Source: Flammeovirgaceae bacterium UBA1842 (GTDB lineage: Bacteria > Bacteroidota > Bacteroidia > Cytophagales > Cyclobacteriaceae). Taken from it: a DNA stretch of 64,000 nucleotides. Made by a program: the position numbers and the translations under genes. The notes beneath the pieces were generated by a model. That model did no database searches. It was not told where the DNA came from and worked only from the letters and a program-made list of their open reading frames with translations. The DNA lies in NCBI GenBank assembly GCA_002338655.1, contig DDIU01000053.1, positions 160,410 to 224,409 on the forward strand, read 5' to 3'. Of the stretch, positions 17,407-25,876 are shown piece after piece; within the stretch, counting starts at the first letter, position 1, and each line of letters begins with the position of its first letter.

Positions 17407-20400
17407 CTACCCATGCATCGGCCAGTCACTGTATTGCCCTTCGGCTTGTTCGATGACTTCTTGGAGCAATTTATCCAATGCTGAAAAGGGCACTTTTCCT
17501 TTGAGTTCTTTTTTTACTGCTAAGCGAATAGCTGCACGAGCGTCTTCCTTTTTCGTCCAATCCAGTTGAAGGTTTTTCTTCACAGAGGCCACAACACCAT
17601 GCACCAAATCCTGAATCGGCCCTGCTTCATTCAAAATAGCTTGGTTGGCGGATAGTAAGTCATAGAAAGCCAATTCATCTTCTGTTAAACCTAATTGTTT
17701 TGTTCGGATGTCATCGTTCTTAAACTCATTGGCGATATCGAGCAAATGTTTGATGGCCGCAATGGAATCAAGACTATTTTTATGGTAATTGCCCAGTACC
17801 TTTTCCAGTTCTTCTTTTAGGCTGGTCATTTTCTTAATGTTCTTGGGCATTCGAACTTTCAATTCATCATTAATGATTCTTCTAAGTAGCTCGACTTTAA
17901 TATTTTCGCCACCTTTTTCCTTCACGATGGCCTGAAAAGAATCATCAATAATCGAAATATCGATCCGGTCTAAATCATACATGGACGCTAAATCAACAAT
18001 AGTATGCGACTCTATTGATTTGTTGATTAAATCCTTGATGCGATCATTCTTTTCCTTCTGTTTACCAGATGGGTTTTTGATCTTTCTTATGATCTGACGA
18101 ATTTTCTGGATCACGCCAACGTCTTCTTGAATGGCCCAGATGCGTTTATCAGAATTAGTCATGGCGACCAATTCAGTGAGTTTTTTTTCTTCCAAAAGAA
18201 AATCATCTGTGATGGCATCTGATTTCAACAGATCATTGACAAGGTTATTTGACCAGTTTAGTTTTTCAGTGGCAGACATTTTGTTCACCTCATCCAGATC
18301 AAAATTGCCCATCAAGCTTTTCACTTTTGCGAATTGCTCCAAACAAACTATGACTGCCGCTTCTAAATCGAAGGTTATTTTGCCTCTACCTCCACTGCCC
18401 GTATATTTTTTAGTGGCTTCTGCCAATGATCCCGAAATACCAATAAAATCTACCACCAAGCCATTGGGTTTGTCCTCAAACACTCGGTTAACCCGTGCTA
18501 TCGCTTGCATGAGGTTATGGCCCTTCATTACCTTATCAATATACATGGTATGCGCACAGGGCGCATCAAATCCCGTTAGCCACATGTCACGAACAATCAC
18601 CAATTGCAAAGGGTCTTCAGGCGTTTTAAAGCGTTTCTTCACTGCCTCCATGGCCTCTTTGGTACGGATGTGAGCGTTCCACTCTTTTGGGTCTGTGCCA
18701 ATGTTACTGGTCATGATCACGGCTACTTCTGGGCAACCCTCCAGTGCAGTAAGGGCATTGTACATTTTCACGCAGTTTCTGCGGCTCATGCACACAATCA
18801 TGGCCTTACCCTCCAAAGTCTCAATACGTGCATTGAAGTGCGTTAAAATATCCTTTGCCACACGTTGAACTCTGTCCTCAGCACCAGCGGCATCTTCCAC
18901 GGCTGCCCAAACACTATGGCTTGATTCATCTTCTCCTTCCTCAATTTCTTCCAGTTCCTTGGCATACTCTCCTTTAATGTTCAAGGGTACCATTTTAGGT
19001 TCATAGTAAATAGGAACGGTGGCTCCATCCTCAACTGATTGCTTTATATCATAGGTATGAATGGTTTTGCCAAATACCTGTTCTGTATCTGCACCTTTAC
19101 TATCCACAGGTGTACCGGTAAACCCAATAAAAGAGGCGTTGGGCAGGGCAATTCTCAAGTTTTGGGCAAAACCCCCATCCTTAAACCCGTATTGCGTTCT
19201 GTGCGCCTCATCGGCCATCACAATTAAGTTAAAACGCTCGGATAAAACCGGATGTTCAATTTCCTTTCCTTCTTCTAAATCTTTTAATCTAAACTTCTCA
19301 ATGGTGGTGAAGATTACACCTCCGCCATCTGTGCTTAACAAGGCTCTTAACTCGTCTGTAGATTCCGCATGTTGAATGTCGCCCACTAAATCTTTACAAA
19401 GAATGAAGTTCTCATAGAGCTGTTGATCAAGGTCACTGCGATCGACTTGGATAACGATGGTAGGGTTCTTCATTTCGGGCAGTTGCCGAAGTATCCCTGT
19501 AAGTATGGCCATGGAAATGCTCTTGCCCGAACCTTGGGTGTGCCAGATCACGCCTATGCGCCCATCGCCTTTTGGTTTGATGTTATTGACCGCACTTTGT
19601 ACCGCTTTAGTAATGCCCCAATATTGATGATACTTTGCACCCTTTTTGATGATCTTGCCGTTGTGGTCTTCGTGGAAGATAAAGTTCTTCAAGTAGTTGA
19701 GCAGTGTAGATTTGGGGAACAACCCTTTTAACAACGTCTCTAATTGTAGGTTGGCATTTTGTTCGGTATCATCGCCTTTGAGGCTTTTCCAAGGGGCAAA
19801 CCATTTGATGGACGAATTGTACATGCCGTGCAATGCCTCCATGCCATCTGACACCACGGTTATCGCATTGTAATCGAATAATTGCGGGATGTCCTCAATA
19901 TAATGGCTGATTTGATTGTGCGCATTTTCCACTCCCACATCTTCACCGAACATGTTCTTGAACTCGAAAACAATGAGAGGAATACCATTAATGAAAATGA
20001 CCAAATCGGGCCTGCGGGTGTTTTTACCAATGACCGTTACTTCATCAGCACAGATGAATGAGTTTTTCTCTGGTTCATCGAAATTGATGGGATAGAGGTG
20101 TTTGGCATTTTCCTTTCCTTGGGCATCTTTCCAAGAAATATCTATGCCTTGTGCCATTTTACGATGAAAATCTCGGTTGCGATGATCAAGGTCCATGCCT
20201 GCGTGCTGGGTGAAAATAGCCGCTGCTTCATGGATGACCGTAGCAGGCACATCGGGATAGGTGGTTTTTAAAAAAGTAAGGAGTTCCTCCTCTAGAATTA
20301 CTCTTTTAAGCTCACGCTTAAGGCTGTTGCCTTCTTGGTGGGTATATCCCAAGCCTTGTAGCCACTCGATGGCTGCCTTTTGAACTGTTATCTCGATCAT

Positions 20401-20409
20401 CTCTGTCAT
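17407..20409 (-). CDS. hsdR: type I restriction endonuclease subunit R
   Basis: The 1000-residue protein is the motor and nuclease of a type I restriction-modification complex. The N-terminal PD-(D/E)xK nuclease is RRPDLVIF....IVFEFKN (about residues 133-155). The helicase core follows, with Walker A TQGSGKS (near 290), the DEAH box in MADEAHRTQYG (near 398), TGTP (motif III) and QAIARVNRVF (motif VI). A C-terminal helical domain completes it. The length and order are normal for HsdR. It overlaps hsdS by 4 nt (ATGA), so translation is coupled, and it is the last gene of the operon. Confidence 0.95.
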   Translation of the reverse strand: MTEMIEITVQKAAIEWLQGLGYTHQEGNSLKRELKRVILEEELLTFLKTTYPDVPATVIHEAAAIFTQHAGMDLDHRNRDFHRKMAQGIDISWKDAQGKENAKHLYPINFDEPEKNSFICADEVTVIGKNTRRPDLVIFINGIPLIVFEFKNMFGEDVGVENAHNQISHYIEDIPQLFDYNAITVVSDGMEALHGMYNSSIKWFAPWKSLKGDDTEQNANLQLETLLKGLFPKSTLLNYLKNFIFHEDHNGKIIKKGAKYHQYWGITKAVQSAVNNIKPKGDGRIGVIWHTQGSGKSISMAILTGILRQLPEMKNPTIVIQVDRSDLDQQLYENFILCKDLVGDIQHAESTDELRALLSTDGGGVIFTTIEKFRLKDLEEGKEIEHPVLSERFNLIVMADEAHRTQYGFKDGGFAQNLRIALPNASFIGFTGTPVDSKGADTEQVFGKTIHTYDIKQSVEDGATVPIYYEPKMVPLNIKGEYAKELEEIEEGEDESSHSVWAAVEDAAGAEDRVQRVAKDILTHFNARIETLEGKAMIVCMSRRNCVKMYNALTALEGCPEVAVIMTSNIGTDPKEWNAHIRTKEAMEAVKKRFKTPEDPLQLVIVRDMWLTGFDAPCAHTMYIDKVMKGHNLMQAIARVNRVFEDKPNGLVVDFIGISGSLAEATKKYTGSGGRGKITFDLEAAVIVCLEQFAKVKSLMGNFDLDEVNKMSATEKLNWSNNLVNDLLKSDAITDDFLLEEKKLTELVAMTNSDKRIWAIQEDVGVIQKIRQIIRKIKNPSGKQKEKNDRIKDLINKSIESHTIVDLASMYDLDRIDISIIDDSFQAIVKEKGGENIKVELLRRIINDELKVRMPKNIKKMTSLKEELEKVLGNYHKNSLDSIAAIKHLLDIANEFKNDDIRTKQLGLTEDELAFYDLLSANQAILNEAGPIQDLVHGVVASVKKNLQLDWTKKEDARAAIRLAVKKELKGKVPFSALDKLLQEVIEQAEGQYSDWPMHG

Positions 20410-21578
20410 AACACTTCGGCTACTTGTTTTTCAATACCCTTTACTCGCACCTCTCCGCTTATCAGTTTGGGGAGAAGCGTATCTCGGAGGGTGTTGAGGG
20501 TTTGGTTTTCTATTGTATTTAATCTAATTTGTTCGAACCATGAAGTAATTTGATCTGTAAATTGACCTTCTATGATTTTAGGTGGTAAATTGATAACCTG
20601 AGCCTTAAGTATGTCTGTTTTTAAATTTGTAAACACAGAGCCATTTCCTTGTTGGATAAGATGTTCTTTAATATTCAAAAATAGCAAATAAAGTATATAC
20701 CTATTATACCTTTTAATTACAGGAAAGTGTAGCCAACCATCATGAATACAAGTATTAAATTCTATTAATCTTGGCAACCCTGGAGTAGCGCTATTTGAAA
20801 GAATTATACTACCAGGCTTAACCATTATAGTTTTTCGCAAACCTTCTTCCTTAATAAACTCCTTTGTAGTGAATAGAAATGGAGAATTAGAAGCTGTGGC
20901 ATCTGAAATCTTAAGCCAATGTAGACCGTTTGGGGCAATATATTCTTGAATTGGCCGGGGAGATCCACCTCGCTTTATTTCTAATATTTGATCTAACCTT
21001 TTCACTTCCCAACCTTCAGGGATAGGGCCTAATTCGGAGTCAACAAACTTTCCCCCTTTAAATGGCCCAAAGTCCACAAACCAATGCTTGTACAAGGTCA
21101 TGGCCATTTCCTCCAGGGTTTTGTTCATTTGGAGGTTGAGCTCTATTTTGTCGTCTAATGCAGAGAGGATGGAGGCAATGGCGCATTGTTCGGGGAGGGG
21201 TGGGATTGTCAATTCAACTGAATGTACATCGTTCCTATTTAGTGTTGGCACACTAGTTCCATTGTTGAATGAAGAAAAATCAAAAAGAGTCAGTAAATAA
21301 TAAATATATTTCGGGTCATTGCCATTAAAATTTTTGACCCATAATGATGTATTCAAAGGCCAGAAATCACCTTTTTCAAACATGACTTTGCCAATGGTTC
21401 CTGACCTCCCAGTAATAACTCCAGGACCCTTTACTTTATGAACGTTATGATAACCTCCAATTCCTGATGCTGCTATAATTGGAACATTCCCATGAATTCT
21501 GTCTTGAGTTGGTAAATCGAATCCCCTTTGCAATGTTGCAATTTCACCGAGCTTATATGTTTTCCAGTTGTTGGGCAT
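20406..21578 (-). CDS. hsdS: type I restriction-modification specificity subunit S
   Basis: The 390-residue protein has the two-TRD layout of HsdS. TRD1 runs from WKTYKLGEIATLQRG to about residue 130, followed by the central conserved helix (PPLPEQCAIASILSALDDKIELN). TRD2 runs from EGWEVKRLDQILEIKRGGSPRP to about 345, followed by the second conserved helix ending LRDTLLPKLISGEVRV. It should determine the recognised bipartite sequence, which cannot be read here. It shares a TAATG junction (1 nt overlap) with the HigA/ImmA gene and a 4-nt overlap with hsdR. No second silent hsdS was seen. Confidence 0.95.
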   Translation of the reverse strand: MPNNWKTYKLGEIATLQRGFDLPTQDRIHGNVPIIAASGIGGYHNVHKVKGPGVITGRSGTIGKVMFEKGDFWPLNTSLWVKNFNGNDPKYIYYLLTLFDFSSFNNGTSVPTLNRNDVHSVELTIPPLPEQCAIASILSALDDKIELNLQMNKTLEEMAMTLYKHWFVDFGPFKGGKFVDSELGPIPEGWEVKRLDQILEIKRGGSPRPIQEYIAPNGLHWLKISDATASNSPFLFTTKEFIKEEGLRKTIMVKPGSIILSNSATPGLPRLIEFNTCIHDGWLHFPVIKRYNRYILYLLFLNIKEHLIQQGNGSVFTNLKTDILKAQVINLPPKIIEGQFTDQITSWFEQIRLNTIENQTLNTLRDTLLPKLISGEVRVKGIEKQVAEVL

Positions 21579-22681
21579 TAGGTGTTAAGGTCAGGGAAAA
21601 GTTCTACTTTTTGCATGAGTTCATTACCTAATGACCAAGGGATTAATTGTAGGTGCTGTAACCTGCCAATGATTACTCCAGGTGAGGTGTTAAATTCATC
21701 GGCATAGTGTTTTATAGAGGTAGGGTCATGTGGAGCAGCATCAATAATTATTCGCAACTGTTTTTCGGTTAGTAAATTTGAAGCAGCAAAATTATCAGCC
21801 TCATCTTCTTTGGCTTTGTCTAACTCCGTACCCTCCACATTTTCTAAAAATATTTCCTTTTTTCCGTGCAGCAATATATGAGCCGCTTCATGGTAAAATG
21901 TAAACCAAAATCTGTCATCCGTTCTGTATCGACCAGAAAGCTGAATTAATGGCCTTCCCCTATACCATCTTGATGCACCGCTAATTGGAGCTTTTGGCAA
22001 TGTTGGTACATAAGATACTGCAACACCACAATGTGCACAAAGTTTTTGTAATTGTGCTGCAAAGTCATCAGGAAATTGATTGACCAGTTTTTTAATTTCC
22101 TTTAATGCCTCTTTAAAGGCTGATTTGTTGTACTCTTTGACGGTGAGCTTTTCTGCGTCTATTTCACCTTGCCTTAGCCAAGCAGATATAGCATGAGGGC
22201 TCTTTGTATTGGCCAATGAAATTCTAAAAGCCACCGCCACTTCTTTGGCGATATAAATACGCTCCCACTCATTAGTAGACGCTACACCATAAAATGTGAG
22301 TAACTCTGCCACCAGATGATTTTTATCTACAATATCTGATATCCAGCCATATCTTTTCATTTCCTTTAATGGAAAGCATTTGAGCCAATCTTGTTGAGCA
22401 AACAATCGTTCTTGTTGCTCTATTTCATATACTTCTCGCCTGTATTTCGTTTCTCGGTTTATCCAAAAACTTGCGGGTATACCTAATGCCTTCTCCAGTC
22501 TATAGGCAGTTTCTGTACTAATAGGTTCTCTACCCTTTATCACATCATTCAATTTCTCCTTAGGTCGGCCTATACGCTCAGCCAGTTCGGCCTGAGACAT
22601 CCCCATTGCATCAATAGTCTCTTGAATAGTATCTCCAGGAGGAGACAATAAAGACTTTTCCAATTCTATATCTGTATTCAT
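21578..22681 (-). CDS. HigA-like HTH domain fused to ImmA/IrrE metallopeptidase (antitoxin)
   Basis: The 367-residue protein has an N-terminal XRE/HigA helix-turn-helix (about 15-75, with MGMSQAELAERIGRPKEKLNDV and RLEKALGIPASFW). The C-terminal ImmA/IrrE zinc peptidase domain has HEAAH (near residue 265) and the later acidic ligand region EDEADNFAAS. The gene lies 3 nt after the HigB-like toxin gene in the reversed (toxin-first) order typical of higBA. It should repress the pair and neutralise the toxin, and the peptidase half could make this conditional; that last point is inference. It is embedded between hsdM and hsdS. Confidence 0.85.
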   Translation of the reverse strand: MNTDIELEKSLLSPPGDTIQETIDAMGMSQAELAERIGRPKEKLNDVIKGREPISTETAYRLEKALGIPASFWINRETKYRREVYEIEQQERLFAQQDWLKCFPLKEMKRYGWISDIVDKNHLVAELLTFYGVASTNEWERIYIAKEVAVAFRISLANTKSPHAISAWLRQGEIDAEKLTVKEYNKSAFKEALKEIKKLVNQFPDDFAAQLQKLCAHCGVAVSYVPTLPKAPISGASRWYRGRPLIQLSGRYRTDDRFWFTFYHEAAHILLHGKKEIFLENVEGTELDKAKEDEADNFAASNLLTEKQLRIIIDAAPHDPTSIKHYADEFNTSPGVIIGRLQHLQLIPWSLGNELMQKVELFPDLNT

Positions 22682-22684
22682 GGC

Positions 22685-23023
22685 TTATTCCCTGTGATAG
22701 TCTTCTGTTTCTATGATTTTAATAGCAGTTACGCTTTGTAAATCCAACCCTCCATCATCTAATAATGGAACCGGATCATGATCTGGAATAAATATTAACC
22801 TGTAATTTCCAGAAATTGTCACAGCAATTTGCCCCTTTCTATTTCCTTTTAACTGATGGCAATGTGCGGCAGGTATTGTGGACATGACTGAAAGATTATC
22901 TGCTGAAGTTAACTCAGCCATTCTTTGATTCACTTTCTTGGCCATTATACCAAACGCTTTCACCATCTCTTTAGATTGGGTAAGTTGTTTTTTGAGTTTA
23001 TTTGACTTGTATTCTAATTCCAA
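22685..23023 (-). CDS. HigB/RelE-family toxin
   Basis: The 112-residue protein begins MELEYKSNKLKKQL. It carries the features of the 'plasmid maintenance killer' HigB type: IPAAHCHQLKGNRKGQIAVTI, then YRLIFIPDHDPVP and a C-terminal VTAIKIIETEDYH. The family consists of ribosome-dependent mRNA endonucleases. The start is taken as TTG 23023 because the family usually starts exactly at this M-x-I/L-E-F/Y motif. A TATATTTG (minus strand, 23026-23033) sits immediately upstream; if it is a promoter box the transcript would be nearly leaderless. The partner is the HigA/ImmA gene 3 nt downstream. Confidence 0.85.
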   Translation of the reverse strand: MELEYKSNKLKKQLTQSKEMVKAFGIMAKKVNQRMAELTSADNLSVMSTIPAAHCHQLKGNRKGQIAVTISGNYRLIFIPDHDPVPLLDDGGLDLQSVTAIKIIETEDYHRE

Positions 23024-23125
23024 TGCAAATATAAATATTATTAACGTAAAAGGTTAATGTTTTAGACTAATAAATTTATTAGAAACAATTTCTCCAGGAT
23101 ATGTTTTTCGGTTTTTGGCATTAGT

Positions 23126-25237
23126 TTACAACTTTTCGAAATTAACCACTATCTGTTTTTTCAATTCATCCCCCTTCTCAAACTGCTCCATCAACTGAGC
23201 TTTCAATCCTTGCATTTTTTCTTCAAATGGAATACCGTCATCTAATTCAGCTTCAGTGCCTACATAAATACCCGGGGTGAGCTTGTAGTCTTGTTTTTGT
23301 ACATCAGCTAGGGTAGCTGCTTTGCAAAATCCGGGGGTGTCTTGGTATTGCTCCACGTTCCCGTTCCCCTCCTTAGAAAGGAGGGGTGCCTGCAAGGCGG
23401 GGTGGTTTTCCCCCTGTAAAAGGAGGGGTGCCTGTAACGCGGGGTGGTTATTATACCACCCAAATTCACTTTTCACCTGCTCCAGCAAAGCTTCAGAATG
23501 TTTGAATACCTCTTTATTTTCAAACCTCAGTACTTTTATGCCATAATGGTTGAGAAACAAATCCCGTTCAGCATCATATTCGGCTTGGGTAGCCTCAAAA
23601 TGCCCCTGGCCATCTAGTTCAATGGCCAATTTTTCTGAAGGACAATAGAAATCAAGTATATAATTAGCCACACTATGTTGCCTTCTAAACTTTCGACCTT
23701 CTAGTTTTTTACCGCTTAGTAAAGTCCAAAGTGTGGCCTCGGCAGGAGTGGAGTTGTTCCTTAGCTCCTTGCGGAAGGTTTTTAGGTGTGGGAGGTTATT
23801 AACCACCTCCCCCTGCGGGGACTCCTCCTTAAAAGGAGGAGAGTTAGAAATCGTGTTGCCTGTTGAGTTCTCTTGAAAAGGAGGAGAGTAATTAGTGCGC
23901 CAGAGATGATAGGTTTTACTAATTTGTTTAATGTCCTCATCACTAAATACACGCAGTTTACGGCTGGCCATGGTGCCCATTTTGGAGGCATCAATAAATA
24001 GAATTTCATTGTTGCGCTCTCGGTGAATGCCATCTTTCCCGTCTCGGTTTTTACTGAGTATAAATATACATGCTGGTATGCCTGTAGTTAAGAATAGTTT
24101 ATCGGGTAAGCGCACAATGGCATCTACCATGCTATTATCCACCATATGCTGGCGTACTTTTTTCTCACCAGCTGTGTTGGAGGTCATGGCACCATTGGCC
24201 ATTACAATGCCTGCTGTGCCCGTATCGCTGAGGTGGTGCCAGAAGGTTTGCATCCACATATAATTGGCACTGCCATCGGTTGTATATTCTTCCTTGGGTC
24301 CGAATAAGCGAGGGTCACCATCGGGTAAATCTTCAGGATGCCAGTTACTTACATTAAATGGAGGATTAGCAATAACGTAATCCGCTTTTAGAGTCGGAAA
24401 CTTATCATCTAAGAGGGAGTTACCAAGCTTGATATCAAATGATAGATTGCGAAGCATCAAGTTCATCAAACACAAACGCAAGGTTTGGGCAGTCATTTCC
24501 TGTCCGTAGATGGAGATGTCATTTTTATTTCCCCCATGCTCATTTACAAATTTTAAGCTTTGCACGAACATGCCTCCACTACCACAGGCAGGGTCAAATA
24601 TTCGTCCCTTGTACGGTTCAAGAATTTCAACCAACAATCTAACAATACTGCCAGGTGTAAAGAACTGTCCAGCACCAGAGCCTTCGGCCATAGCGAAGCG
24701 GCCAATGTAGTATTCATAAATACGGCCTAAGATATCGCTCTCAGGGTTTTCCTTTTCTGAAAACTTAGGATGAGAGAGCAAGTTTATAATACCTCCTGTT
24801 TGCTTGGGGGATAACTCACTTTTCACAAATATTCGGGGGAGGAGGTTGTTGAGTTGTGGATTAAACTCTGTCAATAAATCCTGTAAAGCATCAAAAGCAT
24901 CATCGACTTTAACTTTTATGTCATCTTGCTCTGCATTGTCTTTCAAATATTGCCAAGAGGCTGTTTTGGGTATTTTGAATGTATTACGAGAGCGGTATTC
25001 GTCATGATCTTCTAATACATAGCTTATTTCCTCCTTATCTACAGTGTAATACTCCGATTTAGGATCATTTAATAACACCTCTATTTCGCCATGCACTATG
25101 TCATAACGCTCACTTAAATGCTTTAGAAATACGAGAGGGAGTATGTAGTTCTTATAGTTATTCTCCGAAACAGCACCTCTTAATTCGTTTGCTGCATCCC
25201 AGAGTTCTTTTTCAAAATTGATGTCTGCTTTCGTCAT
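23126..25237 (-). CDS. hsdM: type I restriction-modification methyltransferase with inserted DUF559 nuclease domain
   Basis: The 703-residue frame starts at ATG 25237. It has the HsdM N-terminal helical domain (about 1-140) and the N6-adenine methylase core (about 150-446), with DPACGSGGMF near 214 and NPPF near 290. The C-terminal HsdM segment resumes at YQDTPGFCKAATLADV (Y631 on). Between W446 and Y631 lie about 180 residues foreign to HsdM: a complete DUF559 (Vsr-like PD-(D/E)xK) module with duplicated low-complexity flanks. Removing them gives about 520 residues, the normal HsdM length. The reading frame is kept throughout, so methylase activity could survive. It is the first gene of the operon. 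Confidence 0.92.
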   Translation of the reverse strand: MTKADINFEKELWDAANELRGAVSENNYKNYILPLVFLKHLSERYDIVHGEIEVLLNDPKSEYYTVDKEEISYVLEDHDEYRSRNTFKIPKTASWQYLKDNAEQDDIKVKVDDAFDALQDLLTEFNPQLNNLLPRIFVKSELSPKQTGGIINLLSHPKFSEKENPESDILGRIYEYYIGRFAMAEGSGAGQFFTPGSIVRLLVEILEPYKGRIFDPACGSGGMFVQSLKFVNEHGGNKNDISIYGQEMTAQTLRLCLMNLMLRNLSFDIKLGNSLLDDKFPTLKADYVIANPPFNVSNWHPEDLPDGDPRLFGPKEEYTTDGSANYMWMQTFWHHLSDTGTAGIVMANGAMTSNTAGEKKVRQHMVDNSMVDAIVRLPDKLFLTTGIPACIFILSKNRDGKDGIHRERNNEILFIDASKMGTMASRKLRVFSDEDIKQISKTYHLWRTNYSPPFQENSTGNTISNSPPFKEESPQGEVVNNLPHLKTFRKELRNNSTPAEATLWTLLSGKKLEGRKFRRQHSVANYILDFYCPSEKLAIELDGQGHFEATQAEYDAERDLFLNHYGIKVLRFENKEVFKHSEALLEQVKSEFGWYNNHPALQAPLLLQGENHPALQAPLLSKEGNGNVEQYQDTPGFCKAATLADVQKQDYKLTPGIYVGTEAELDDGIPFEEKMQGLKAQLMEQFEKGDELKKQIVVNFEKL
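23366..23449. repeat. left flank of the DUF559 insert: two palindromic repeat copies
   Basis: Copy 1 (23366-23407) has CCCCTCCTTAGAAAGGAGGG followed by TGCCTGCAAGGCGGGGTGGT. Copy 2 (23411-23449) has CCCCTGTAAAAGGAGGGG followed by TGCCTGTAACGCGGGGTGGT. The first half of each is a hairpin. Confidence 0.8.
23801..23888. repeat. right flank of the DUF559 insert: inverted copies
   Basis: The unit at 23801-23841 starts AACCACCTCCCCCTGCGGGG and continues into CTCCTCCTTAAAAGGAGGAG. It is an imperfect reverse complement of the left-flank units. A partial second copy (CTCTTGAAAAGGAGGAGAG) lies at 23870-23888. Confidence 0.75.
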
Positions 25238-25552
25238 TTATTTTACTAGTACTAATTTAACCATGCTGTAAGTGTGTGCTATTACAACATCTAATTATAA
25301 ATATAAGACCAATAATTAACTCTATAATTAAATTATTTGATTCTATTCATGAAATTTAAGATTATATAATCTGAAGGACTAGGATTCATGATTTATTCTT
25401 TGACAAAATGAAACTCCCCAAATCCCCCAAAATTGGTTTTATGCCTTTTTTTGTGAGGAGCCCAGGTATGTTATAAATTTTTACCCATTCATTGTAATTA
25501 ACTAGATTACTGGCTTTATTTCACATAATTAGAAATGTAAATAGATAAGCTT
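25238..25552. other. 315-bp intergenic region upstream of hsdM
   Basis: This AT-rich divergent spacer lies between hsdM (minus) and a small plus-strand gene. It should carry the promoters for both. On the minus strand TATATTTA within about 80 nt of the hsdM ATG resembles a -7 box with one mismatch. No convincing open frame, RNA or repeat was seen. Confidence 0.4.
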
Positions 25553-25765
25553 ATGTCACACGGAAGGCCAGGAGATCACCCCATTACAGATGTATTGTTT
25601 CATGATGCTGATTATTTTACCCCAGAAATCAGAACGCTGTTTAAAGAAGTGTATGAGCTATCTCACAAGCATTTTAAGGTATTCAGTGGTATTGAACTTA
25701 CAGATTCAAAAGAAGTGATTCTGGAAAAACTATTGGCCTTAAAAAAGGAGCATAGCGAAGAGTAG
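25553..25765 (+). CDS. hypothetical protein, 70 residues
   Basis: This short soluble frame begins MSHGRPGDHPITDVLFHDAD and ends LKKEHSEE. It has no signal peptide or membrane segment. The N-terminal half is rich in His, Asp and Pro, and the C-terminal half is predicted helical and charged. I do not recognise a family. Codon use looks like its neighbours and the frame is open in a region with no other coding candidate, so it may be real. It lies 111 nt before the AraC gene. Confidence 0.45.
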   Translation: MSHGRPGDHPITDVLFHDADYFTPEIRTLFKEVYELSHKHFKVFSGIELTDSKEVILEKLLALKKEHSEE

Positions 25766-25876
25766 GGGATTATGGGTTTATTGCTAGCGTGAGAGTGAAG
25801 GAATGTGTGGTTCTTAGAAAGACGCAATTTTTGATTGCAATTTGAATCGTAACAAATTAAAGTTTATTTTTCTACC

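Larger units (their letters stand above)
23351..23890 (-). mobile_element. in-frame DUF559 insertion element within hsdM
   Basis: The insert encodes a DUF559 domain with STPAEATLWTLL, GRKFRRQHSVANYILDFYCP and KLAIELDGQGHF, then ERDLFLNHYGIKVLRFEN. The conserved E, D, E and H residues are all present, so the nuclease is probably intact. On each side lie repeated palindromic segments: NHPALQAPLL occurs twice on the C-terminal side and SPPF(Q/K)E twice on the N-terminal side. The DNA flanks are imperfect inverted repeats of each other. I infer a mobile, frame-preserving element; no target-site duplication was identified. Confidence 0.7.

Noticed and set aside
23126..25237. Reading the long HsdM as a fusion assembly error
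   Set aside because: The frame is continuous, both HsdM halves are intact, and the insert has its own coherent domain and symmetric flanks, so insertion is a better explanation.
25409..25480. Short plus-strand frame (MKLPKSPKIGF...) in the spacer upstream of the 70-residue gene
   Set aside because: It has only 22 codons, low-complexity content and no supporting start context.
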